Of a stretch of 18,656 nucleotides of DNA, positions 13,063-18,656 are shown piece by piece. Every line of letters begins with the position of its first letter. Within the stretch, counting starts at the first letter, position 1. Under the pieces are notes generated by a model. That model was given only the letters and a program-made list of their open reading frames with translations. It ran no database searches and had not been told where the DNA came from. Both the position numbers and the translations under genes were made by a program. This DNA comes from JAQVQN01 sp964428885 (GTDB lineage: Bacteria; Verrucomicrobiota; Kiritimatiellia; RFP12; UBA1067). The stretch spans positions 1-18,656 of the forward strand of contig CAYRZP010000032.1 in the NCBI GenBank assembly GCA_964428885.1, in the 5' to 3' direction.

Positions 13063-14426
13063 AGGTTAAAATCACGGGCAGAAGAACTAGGGTGTGCCGG
13101 AGGCGCGCCGCGCTGGCAACGGCGTCGCTGGCGGGGCTGTTGGTTCTGGCGTGGGGCTGTGTGACCAATCCGATCACCGGGCAGTCGCAATTCAGCATCG
13201 TCGGCAAGAGCCAGTTGCTGTCGCTTGCGCGCGAGGCCGCGCCCTCGCAGTTATCGGCTGATTACGGGGTTGTCAACGATCCGGCGCTGAACGCTTATGT
13301 CGCGCAGGTCGGCCGCAGATTGGTGGCCACGCTCAAGCCGTCGGACATGGTCTATCAGGACATGCCATTCTCGTTCCAGGTGGTCAACGCCGTCTACGTC
13401 AACGCCTACGCTTTTCCGGACGGCACGATCGCGGTGACGCGCGGCATGATGGCCGAGATGGAGAGCGAGGCGCAACTGGCGGCGGTGCTGGGGCACGAGA
13501 TCGCGCATGTCAACTGCGGGCACACGGCTTCGGCGATCAGCAAGAGCACGGTGTATGACGCGCTGGTCTCAGGGGCCGCCGGTTATCTGGCCGGCAAGGG
13601 CAGCTCGTGGGCGGATCTGGCCGGCAAGGCGGGCCAGCTCGGCAGCGCGGTCGTGTTGGCGAGCTACAGCCGCGAGCAGGAGCGGCAGGCGGACCAGGGG
13701 GGCATGGAGTACATGGTGCGCGCGGGTTATGATCCGCAGGGCATGGTGGATCTGATGCAGCTTCTGGTGCGTCTTGGCGGCGCCAACCCTTCGGCCTTGG
13801 AGCAGATGTTTTCTTCGCACCCGATGAGCGGGGAGAGATTGCAGGCGGCGCAAGAGCGCATCCGCGCGCAATATGCGGGGGCCAACAGCGGCGCGGACGG
13901 CCGGGCCGCGTATCAGTCGGCGACGGCTGGCCTGCGCAAGAGTAAGCCGGCGTTCCAGCAGTTTGCGAAGGCCGAGCAGAGCCTTGCGCAAAAACAGTAC
14001 GCCGCGGCCCAAAGCGCCGCGGAGCAGGGTCTGAGGCTCGCGCCGAACGATTATGTGGGGCTGATGCTGGTGGCGCAGGCCGCGCAGCAGGGCGGCAACA
14101 CTGCGGCCGCCAAGCAGGCCGCCGCGTTGGCGGCGCGGGTCAAGCCCGACGGCGCGCGCGCGCAGAGCGTGCTGGCGCAGTGCGCCTTGCAGCAGAAGGA
14201 CTATGCCGGTGCGCTGGCACATTTGGGGGCTTTCGAGCGCCAGGTGCCGGGCGAGGCGCGCACCGCTTTCTATAAAGGGCTGGCCTACGAGGGCATGGGG
14301 CAGAAGACGCGGGCCTCGCAGGCTTATCAAGGTTATCTGCGCAAAGCCGGCACAGGCTCGGCCGAGGGGCGCTACGCCGCGCAAAGGCTGCAGCAGACCG
14401 CGCCGCCAGCGGCTACACGGAAGTGA
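13059..14426 (+). CDS. M48-family lipoprotein metallopeptidase with TPR repeats (BepA-like)
   Basis: This 455-residue envelope zinc protease resembles BepA/YfgC, which in E. coli handles outer-membrane protein and LPS-assembly quality control. The basic N-terminus and hydrophobic stretch end in a lipobox-like AWGC (Cys34), so it is a likely lipoprotein. The zinc site is H146-E-I-A-H150 in LGHEIAHVNCGH, with E208 in EQERQAD (ExxAD) as the third ligand. FSSHPMSGERL (about 251-261) is typical of M48. Residues from about 305 to 440 form several TPR-like helical pairs (AKAEQSLAQKQYAAAQSAAEQ, AQCALQQKDYAGALAHLGAF, then YKGLAYEGMGQ). It starts inside fmt with an ATGA overlap and precedes the pseudouridine synthase by 3 nt. 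Confidence 0.93.
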   Translation: MKVKITGRRTRVCRRRAALATASLAGLLVLAWGCVTNPITGQSQFSIVGKSQLLSLAREAAPSQLSADYGVVNDPALNAYVAQVGRRLVATLKPSDMVYQDMPFSFQVVNAVYVNAYAFPDGTIAVTRGMMAEMESEAQLAAVLGHEIAHVNCGHTASAISKSTVYDALVSGAAGYLAGKGSSWADLAGKAGQLGSAVVLASYSREQERQADQGGMEYMVRAGYDPQGMVDLMQLLVRLGGANPSALEQMFSSHPMSGERLQAAQERIRAQYAGANSGADGRAAYQSATAGLRKSKPAFQQFAKAEQSLAQKQYAAAQSAAEQGLRLAPNDYVGLMLVAQAAQQGGNTAAAKQAAALAARVKPDGARAQSVLAQCALQQKDYAGALAHLGAFERQVPGEARTAFYKGLAYEGMGQKTRASQAYQGYLRKAGTGSAEGRYAAQRLQQTAPPAATRK

Positions 14427-14429
14427 GCG

Positions 14430-15368
14430 ATGATCATTGCGAGGACTTTGATCGTCGGCGAAAAAGAATCCGGCTGCCGGCTGGACATGCTACTGCTGTC
14501 GGCCTTCCCCGGATCAAGCCGCGCGTTCTGCCGCCAGGCGATCGGGCGCGGGCTGGTGCTGCACAACGGGCGCCAGGCGCAGAAGGGCAGCAAAGTGGCC
14601 GCGGGCGACACGGTCGAGGTGCAGGCCTTAAACGAGGAGTGCGACAACCGGGTCCGGCCCGACCCGTCGGTGCCGCTTTCAATCATTTTCGAGGACGCGC
14701 ACATGGTCGCGGCGGACAAGCCGGCCGGCGTGGCGGTGCATCCTTTGAGCTGTGACGAGCGCGGCACGTTGATGAACGGGCTGGTGGCGCGCTATCCCGA
14801 ACTCGCGAAGGTCGGCGACCAGCCTTTGATGGCCGGCGCCGTGCACCGCATCGACACCGGCACCTCCGGTCTGGTTCTGGCCGCGCGCACGGCGGAGGCC
14901 TTTGCCCGGTTGCGCGGCCAGTTCAGCGCGCAGGTTGTGAAAAAGGTCTATCACGCCCTGGTCGAGGGGCATGTGGCGGTGCCCGGACATCTTGAACATG
15001 AGCTTGCGCATGACCCGGACCTGCCGCACTGCAAGATGGCGGACGCGGCGGGATTGGCCGCGCCGCGCCGGCGCATGCGGGCCGTGACCGCCTACCGGCC
15101 CTTGGAACTGGCCGGGCGCCGTACGCTGCTGGAAGTCGTGATTTACACCGGCGTGACGCATCAGATACGCTGTCAGCTCGCGCTGGCAGGCTGGCCGGTA
15201 GTGAACGACACGCTTTACGGGGCGCGTCCGGTGGAAGGCTGCGGACGCCACATGCTGCACGCGTCCGCGGTTGAGTTTGAGCATCCGGCCAGCGGCGGCC
15301 TGTGCCGTCTGCAGGCGCCGCTGGCGGCAGACTTTCAGGCTTTCATGCGGGCTGCGTGTAACGTATGA
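14430..15368 (+). CDS. RluA-family pseudouridine synthase with S4 domain (RluC/RluD type)
   Basis: This 312-residue enzyme converts specific uridines in 23S rRNA (or tRNA) to pseudouridine. An N-terminal S4 RNA-binding domain (about 15-75, with LDMLLLSAFPGSSRAFCRQAI) is followed by the catalytic domain. The active-site motif is HRIDTGTSG (139-147), with the nucleophile at D142. Other family motifs are ADKPAGVAVHP (95-105), KKVYHALVEG and THQIRCQLALAGWPVVND, where the usual THQIRVHL has Cys and Gln. The target uridine cannot be told from sequence. ATG 14430 lies 3 nt after the M48 stop, so the two are probably translationally linked. Confidence 0.92.
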   Translation: MIIARTLIVGEKESGCRLDMLLLSAFPGSSRAFCRQAIGRGLVLHNGRQAQKGSKVAAGDTVEVQALNEECDNRVRPDPSVPLSIIFEDAHMVAADKPAGVAVHPLSCDERGTLMNGLVARYPELAKVGDQPLMAGAVHRIDTGTSGLVLAARTAEAFARLRGQFSAQVVKKVYHALVEGHVAVPGHLEHELAHDPDLPHCKMADAAGLAAPRRRMRAVTAYRPLELAGRRTLLEVVIYTGVTHQIRCQLALAGWPVVNDTLYGARPVEGCGRHMLHASAVEFEHPASGGLCRLQAPLAADFQAFMRAACNV

Positions 15369-15377
15369 TAAGAAGTT

Positions 15378-16232
15378 ATGAGCAGGAAGTTTGGGGTTTA
15401 TCTCATACTGATCATGTTGTCATGCCGGTTTGCTTGGGCGGAGGGCCGTCCGGTGGTCTGCGTTTCCATCCCGCCGCAGGCGTGGCTCGTGCGCAGGCTG
15501 GCGGGGGAGGATGCCGAGGTCCAGACGTTGTTGACGCCGGGCGCCAACCTCCACACCTACGAGCCTGACGCGCGTCAGGTCAAGAAACTGTCAGAGGCGG
15601 CGCTGTATCTGACGGTCGGCATTCCCTTCGAGGTCACGCTGGCCGCGCGCGCACGGCGGCTGAACCCGGGGATGCGGGTGGCGGCGATGGACAAAGGCAT
15701 CGTCAAGACAGGCGGGCATGGGCACGGTCATGACGGCGTCCAATGCTGTCCGGGCGGCGCGGACCCGCACATCTGGCTGTCGCCGCGGCTGATGGCCGCG
15801 ATGGCTTCAAACACGGTCGCGGCATTGTGCGTGGCGTTTGAGCGTCAGCCGCGCGCCTACGGGGAACGTTTGGGCGCGGTTGTCGCGGAGATAGAGGCGG
15901 CTGACGCGGCGGTGCGGGCGCGGCTGCGGGGGGCGCGCGCGAGCGCGTGGGTCGCTTATCATCCTTCGTGGAGTTATTTCGCGGCGGATTACGGTCTGCG
16001 GCTGCTGGTGATCGAGCAGGACGGCAAGGCCCCGTCCGCCCGTCACCTTGCCGACGTGATCTGGGAGGCCAGACTTGCGGGGGTCAGGCGGGTTTTCACT
16101 GAACCGCAGTATGACCCGCGGCCGGCGGAGACGCTGGCGCGTCAGATCGGGGCGGATCTGAGGGTGATCGATCCTTTGCGCGGGGACTGGCCCGCGCTTT
16201 TGCGGGAGGCCGCGGCTGGTCTGGCGGATTGA
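15378..16232 (+). CDS. znuA: Zinc ABC transporter, periplasmic binding protein (ZnuA-like)
   Basis: This 284-residue cluster A-I metal-binding protein captures Zn2+ in the periplasm for ZnuB/ZnuC. A signal peptide (about 1-21, ending RFAWA) precedes the mature domain. Probable metal ligands are H59 in NLHTYEP, H131 in DPHIWLSP, H195 in AYHPSWSYF and an acidic residue near D265 in VIDPL. The HGHGHD loop (114-119), followed by CC at 123-124, suggests zinc, although manganese binders share the fold. TEPQYDPRPAETLA (241-254) is also typical. The gene follows the pseudouridine synthase by 9 nt. The SD is weak (AAGAAG). Confidence 0.92.
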   Translation: MSRKFGVYLILIMLSCRFAWAEGRPVVCVSIPPQAWLVRRLAGEDAEVQTLLTPGANLHTYEPDARQVKKLSEAALYLTVGIPFEVTLAARARRLNPGMRVAAMDKGIVKTGGHGHGHDGVQCCPGGADPHIWLSPRLMAAMASNTVAALCVAFERQPRAYGERLGAVVAEIEAADAAVRARLRGARASAWVAYHPSWSYFAADYGLRLLVIEQDGKAPSARHLADVIWEARLAGVRRVFTEPQYDPRPAETLARQIGADLRVIDPLRGDWPALLREAAAGLAD

Positions 16233-16243
16233 CAGGGGGTATC

Positions 16244-17041
16244 ATGGACCGAACGGCATCGGCAGTCGAGGTGCGTGACGTATGCTTCGCTTACGGCGGC
16301 CAGGAGGTGCTGCACAATGTGACTTTCAGCATCGCGCGGCATGAGCTGGTGGCGATCGTAGGCCCGAACGGCGGCGGCAAGACAACTCTGCTTAAGCTGC
16401 TGCTGGGCGAACTGCAGCCGCGTTTCGGCGAAATCCGTGTTCTTGGCGCGGCTCCGTCGGTTTCAAGGAGCCGTGTTGGTTACGTCCCGCAGGCGATCCC
16501 GTTTGACCCGCGTTTCCCGGTTTCCGTGCGCGAGGTGGTCTTGATGGGCAGGGTGGCGAAAGCCCGTTTGGGGCTTTTCGGCAAGGCGGACCACGCCGCG
16601 GCCGAGGCGGCGCTGGCTAAGGTGGGCATGTCCGGGTTTGCGCGGCGCGCTTTCGCCGAGATTTCCGGAGGGGAGCGTCAGAGGGTGATGATCGCGCAGG
16701 CTTTGGCGGGCGGTTCCGAAATGCTTTTCTTTGACGAGCCGGTCGCGAATGTCGATCCGGAGCACGCCAGCAAGTTATACAACCTTTTCAAGGATCTGAC
16801 TTCCGACGGGGTCACGGTGCTGATGGTCTCGCACAATCTGGGTGTGGTGACGGGGCACGCCACGCAGATTCTGTGCGTGAACCGCACGGCCGGCATGCAC
16901 GCCATCGGCGAGCTGGCCTCGCAGACTTTCACCGAGGCTTTCGGCGGCAGCCTCACGGCGATCCGGCACGAAGCTGATTGCCATGTGCTTGATCCGTCGG
17001 CCGCTATGCACGCGCCGCACCACGGGCAGGGCAGAGGGTAG
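16244..17041 (+). CDS. znuC: Zinc ABC transporter, ATP-binding protein (ZnuC-like)
   Basis: This 265-residue ATPase powers zinc import. It has Walker A GPNGGGKTT (40-48), a Q-loop at Q83 (YVPQAI), the signature ISGGERQR (140-147), Walker B MLFFDEP (160-166), D-loop VDPE and the switch H197 (VSHNLG). ATG 16244 is chosen, with AGGGGG a few nt upstream, over the TTG at 16229 that overlaps the znuA stop. The tail after about residue 225 is longer than the core needs and ends with several His (HAPHH), a possible metal-sensing or tuning element. Spacing is 11 nt from znuA and 7 nt to znuB. Confidence 0.93.
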   Translation: MDRTASAVEVRDVCFAYGGQEVLHNVTFSIARHELVAIVGPNGGGKTTLLKLLLGELQPRFGEIRVLGAAPSVSRSRVGYVPQAIPFDPRFPVSVREVVLMGRVAKARLGLFGKADHAAAEAALAKVGMSGFARRAFAEISGGERQRVMIAQALAGGSEMLFFDEPVANVDPEHASKLYNLFKDLTSDGVTVLMVSHNLGVVTGHATQILCVNRTAGMHAIGELASQTFTEAFGGSLTAIRHEADCHVLDPSAAMHAPHHGQGRG

Positions 17042-17048
17042 GCATGTG

Positions 17049-17891
17049 ATGGGTGAGTTCTTCAAAGATTTGCCGGAGTATCCGTTTCTGGTGAATGCCG
17101 TGCTGGCGGCCGTGCTGGCGGCCGTGGCCGCCGGCATGACGGGGAGCCTGGTGGTGGTGCGGCGCTCGACCTATCTGGCGGGGGCGATCTCGCACAGCGT
17201 TTTGGCGGGCCTGGGGTTGGCCAGGCTGCTGCAGCGGCGGTTCGGCGTGGAGTGGCTGACCCCGATGGGCGGCGCGGTGCTGGCGGCGGTGGCGGTGGCA
17301 CTGGTGATGGCGCGTCTGACCGCGCGAGGGCGGCACAGGTCAGACACGGTCTTGAGCGCGGTCTGGACCGGCGGCATGGCTTTGGGCGTATCGTTCGTGG
17401 CGGCCACTCCAGGCTATCAGGACGACCTGATGAGTTATCTTTTCGGCTCGATTCTGTTGGTAAGCGGCGCTGACCTGCTGTGGATGGCCGCGCTGGACGC
17501 GGTGATCGTTGTGGTGATGGCGTTATGCTACAACCGTTTTCTGGCGATCGCGTTTGATGAGGGCCTGGCGCGCTTGCGCGGCCTCGACACGGCGTTTTAC
17601 GAGACGGTCTATCATCTCGTCACAGCCCTGACCGTGGTCTTGCTGGTGCGCGTGACCGGGATTGTGCTGGCGGTGGCGCTGCTGACGCTGCCGGCGGCGG
17701 CGGCCGGTCAGCTTGCGCGGCGGCTCGACCGCATGATGGCGGCGGCCGTGGTAATCGGCATCGCGGTCGGTGTGGGCGGTCTGGCGGTGAGTTACGCGCC
17801 CGGGTGGCCACCCGGCGCGACGATCGTGGAGCTGGCGCTGGCGGTTTACCTTATCGCGTCGCTGATCCGCAGCAGGTTGGCGCGCGGGTGA
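17049..17891 (+). CDS. znuB: Zinc ABC transporter, permease (ZnuB-like)
   Basis: This 280-residue ABC-3 type inner-membrane permease is the channel partner of the preceding ATPase. It has about 8 hydrophobic segments. Family features are the N-terminal VVRRSTYLAGAISHSVLAGLGLA, the central DDLMSYLFGSILLVS and the later VTGIVLAVALLTLPAAAAGQLARR. ATG 17049 is taken as the start. The frame opens earlier, at 16983, but there it overlaps znuC and encodes hydrophilic residues unlike the family. An exact 12-bp tandem duplication lies in the first membrane segment. It is probably the last gene of the operon. Confidence 0.92.
   Translation: MGEFFKDLPEYPFLVNAVLAAVLAAVAAGMTGSLVVVRRSTYLAGAISHSVLAGLGLARLLQRRFGVEWLTPMGGAVLAAVAVALVMARLTARGRHRSDTVLSAVWTGGMALGVSFVAATPGYQDDLMSYLFGSILLVSGADLLWMAALDAVIVVVMALCYNRFLAIAFDEGLARLRGLDTAFYETVYHLVTALTVVLLVRVTGIVLAVALLTLPAAAAGQLARRLDRMMAAAVVIGIAVGVGGLAVSYAPGWPPGATIVELALAVYLIASLIRSRLARG
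17100..17123. repeat. Exact 12-bp tandem duplication inside znuB
   Basis: GTGCTGGCGGCC occurs at 17100-17111 and again at 17112-17123, in frame, encoding VLAAVLAA in the first transmembrane segment. It could vary the helix length by four residues between strains. Confidence 0.6.
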
Positions 17892-18075
17892 AGGCGCGGT
17901 GGTGGCGTGGACCGGCGGCTCGCTGGGACGCTCGCCACCCAGGCTTTCGGCAAGGAATGGCTATGGCGCGTGGATCTGCGGCTGGGTTGAAAATGCCGAA
18001 GGGACTATTTGTTGTTGTGTTCAGGCCGTACGGTCGGTAGGCTAATGCGCTTTTGAAAGCACAAAGGAGGCGGTT
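17892..18075. other. Intergenic region after znuB with an inverted repeat
   Basis: These 184 nt hold no supported gene. GGTGGCG (17901-17907) and CGCCACC (17933-17939) are perfect 7-bp arms around a 25-nt loop, starting 10 nt after the znuB stop. No T-run follows, so this is not a standard terminator. A short CCGTACGG palindrome lies at 18027-18034, upstream of the last gene. Confidence 0.45.
18063..18070 (+). promoter_or_regulatory. Strong Shine-Dalgarno site of the DUF1080 lipoprotein gene
   Basis: AAAGGAGG lies 5 nt before the ATG at 18076. It is one of the two best ribosome binding sites in the window and fixes the start of the last gene. Confidence 0.75.
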
Positions 18076-18656
18076 ATGCGAATGGTCGGATGGGTTGTTT
18101 TGTCGGCGATGCTGTGGCTGACGGCTGGTTGTTGCCGGATTTGTTCTGGCAGGGATAGCGGCGCGGCGGTTGGCGCGGCAAGTTCTGGTGCTGCGGCTTG
18201 CCCGCTGCAGGCGGACGCATGCCCGCACCCCGACTCGCGTAACTGGCGTCCGCTTTTCAGCCTGAACCTTGACAACGCGGTTTTCACCAAGGGGGTCTGG
18301 TTCATCAACGAGCGCGGCGATCTTACGGCCAGCAAGGACGAGGCGATCTGGACGGACCGGGATTACGGCAACTTCATTCTCGATCTGGAGTACACCTTTG
18401 ATGCGGCGGCCAACAGCGGCGTGCTGATTTATTGTGATGACACGGCCAACTGGATACCCAACGCGGTCGAGATCCAGATCCTCGACGACAACAATCCGCA
18501 TTGGGCCAAGGAACAGCCGTTCGCCAGAAACGGCGGGTTTTACGGCCACCTGCCGCCCAAGGTCAACAACGTCAAGCCTGCGGGAGAATGGAACCGCATG
18601 ACCATAACGGCGCAAGGCAAAAAGGTCAAGGTGGCGGTCAACGGCGAGATCACGGT
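18076..18656 (+). CDS. DUF1080 (3-keto-disaccharide hydrolase) lipoprotein, 3' end beyond the window
   Basis: The visible 193 residues carry a lipoprotein signal with lipobox LTAGC (Cys19), then a short Ala/Gly linker with extra cysteines (C20, C23, C42, C49). A DUF1080 concanavalin-like domain follows. Domain landmarks are WRPLFSLNLDN, WTDRDYGNFILDLEYTF, NSGVLIYC, AVEIQILDD, GGFYGHLPP and KPAGEWNRMTI. Members act in glycan metabolism, some as 3-keto-disaccharide hydrolases, and are very numerous in PVC bacteria. The reading frame is open to the last base of the window. The gene has its own strong SD, 184 nt after znuB, so it is probably separate from the zinc operon. Confidence 0.88.
   Translation, partial: MRMVGWVVLSAMLWLTAGCCRICSGRDSGAAVGAASSGAAACPLQADACPHPDSRNWRPLFSLNLDNAVFTKGVWFINERGDLTASKDEAIWTDRDYGNFILDLEYTFDAAANSGVLIYCDDTANWIPNAVEIQILDDNNPHWAKEQPFARNGGFYGHLPPKVNNVKPAGEWNRMTITAQGKKVKVAVNGEIT

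Noticed and set aside
16229..16243. TTG start for znuC
   Set aside because: It overlaps the znuA stop. ATG 16244 has a better SD and matches the usual family start.
17851..18615. Minus-strand open frame of 254 codons opposite the DUF1080 gene
   Set aside because: The plus strand carries a lipobox, a strong SD and DUF1080 motifs in an open frame to the window end. The minus frame has none.
1..18656. CRISPR array, tRNA, rRNA, transposase or phage genes
   Set aside because: I looked for regular direct repeats with spacers, tRNA-like arms and mobile-element protein motifs and saw none.

Overview
The window looks like part of a metagenome-assembled or draft genome of a GC-rich, probably anaerobic bacterium of the PVC group (Kiritimatiellota, Lentisphaerota or Verrucomicrobiota). 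This placement is an inference from gene content: a Tat-exported GH109-type Gfo/Idh/MocA protein, a DUF1080 lipoprotein, a two-subunit oxygen-sensitive class I fumarase, an archaeal-type phosphoglycerate mutase, and the start of an [FeFe]-hydrogenase-system (TM1266-type) regulator. A run of exactly 100 N (4966-5065) marks a scaffold gap of unknown true size. No rRNA, tRNA, CRISPR array, transposase or phage gene was recognised.

Layout, left to right. (1) 31-1502: class I fumarase alpha and beta subunits, the beta gene ending inside a degenerate 7-bp repeat array. (2) 1503-1788: non-coding, with several inverted repeats. (3) 1789-3204: GH109-like Tat-exported NAD-dependent glycosidase/oxidoreductase. 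(4) 3302-3826: unrecognised two-domain acidic-linker protein. (5) 3935-4738: proC, followed after 12 nt by a TM1266-type regulator cut by the gap. (6) 5122-6306: cofactor-independent phosphoglycerate mutase (apgM type, or the related proposed homoserine kinase), convergent with (7) 6314-7675 on the minus strand, a MOP/MATE-superfamily membrane protein that resembles the ANKH family. (8) 7779-10208, divergent from it: a Na+/phosphate cotransporter with a periplasmic Ig-like N-terminus and a PhoU-like C-terminus. (9) 10288-11952: a secreted protein with an HEGFH zinc-peptidase motif, preceded by a perfect 20-bp palindrome. (10) 12064-17891: a tight six-gene run on the plus strand, fmt, an M48 lipoprotein peptidase with TPRs, an RluA-type pseudouridine synthase, then znuA-znuC-znuB, with spacings from -4 to +11 nt. 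(11) 18076 to the window end: the N-terminal part of a DUF1080 lipoprotein.

How the parts may work together: fumarase, phosphoglycerate mutase and ProC are central metabolism. The GH109 and DUF1080 proteins point to breakdown of host or algal glycans at the cell surface. The divergent ANKH-like/NaPi pair may form a phosphate or pyrophosphate transport module. The fmt-to-znuB run joins translation housekeeping to zinc import and a zinc-dependent envelope protease. Nothing here is a clearly new defence or mobile system. The points most worth a second look are the ANKH-like/NaPi pair, the HEGFH protein, the 174-residue unknown protein and the structured intergenic repeats.
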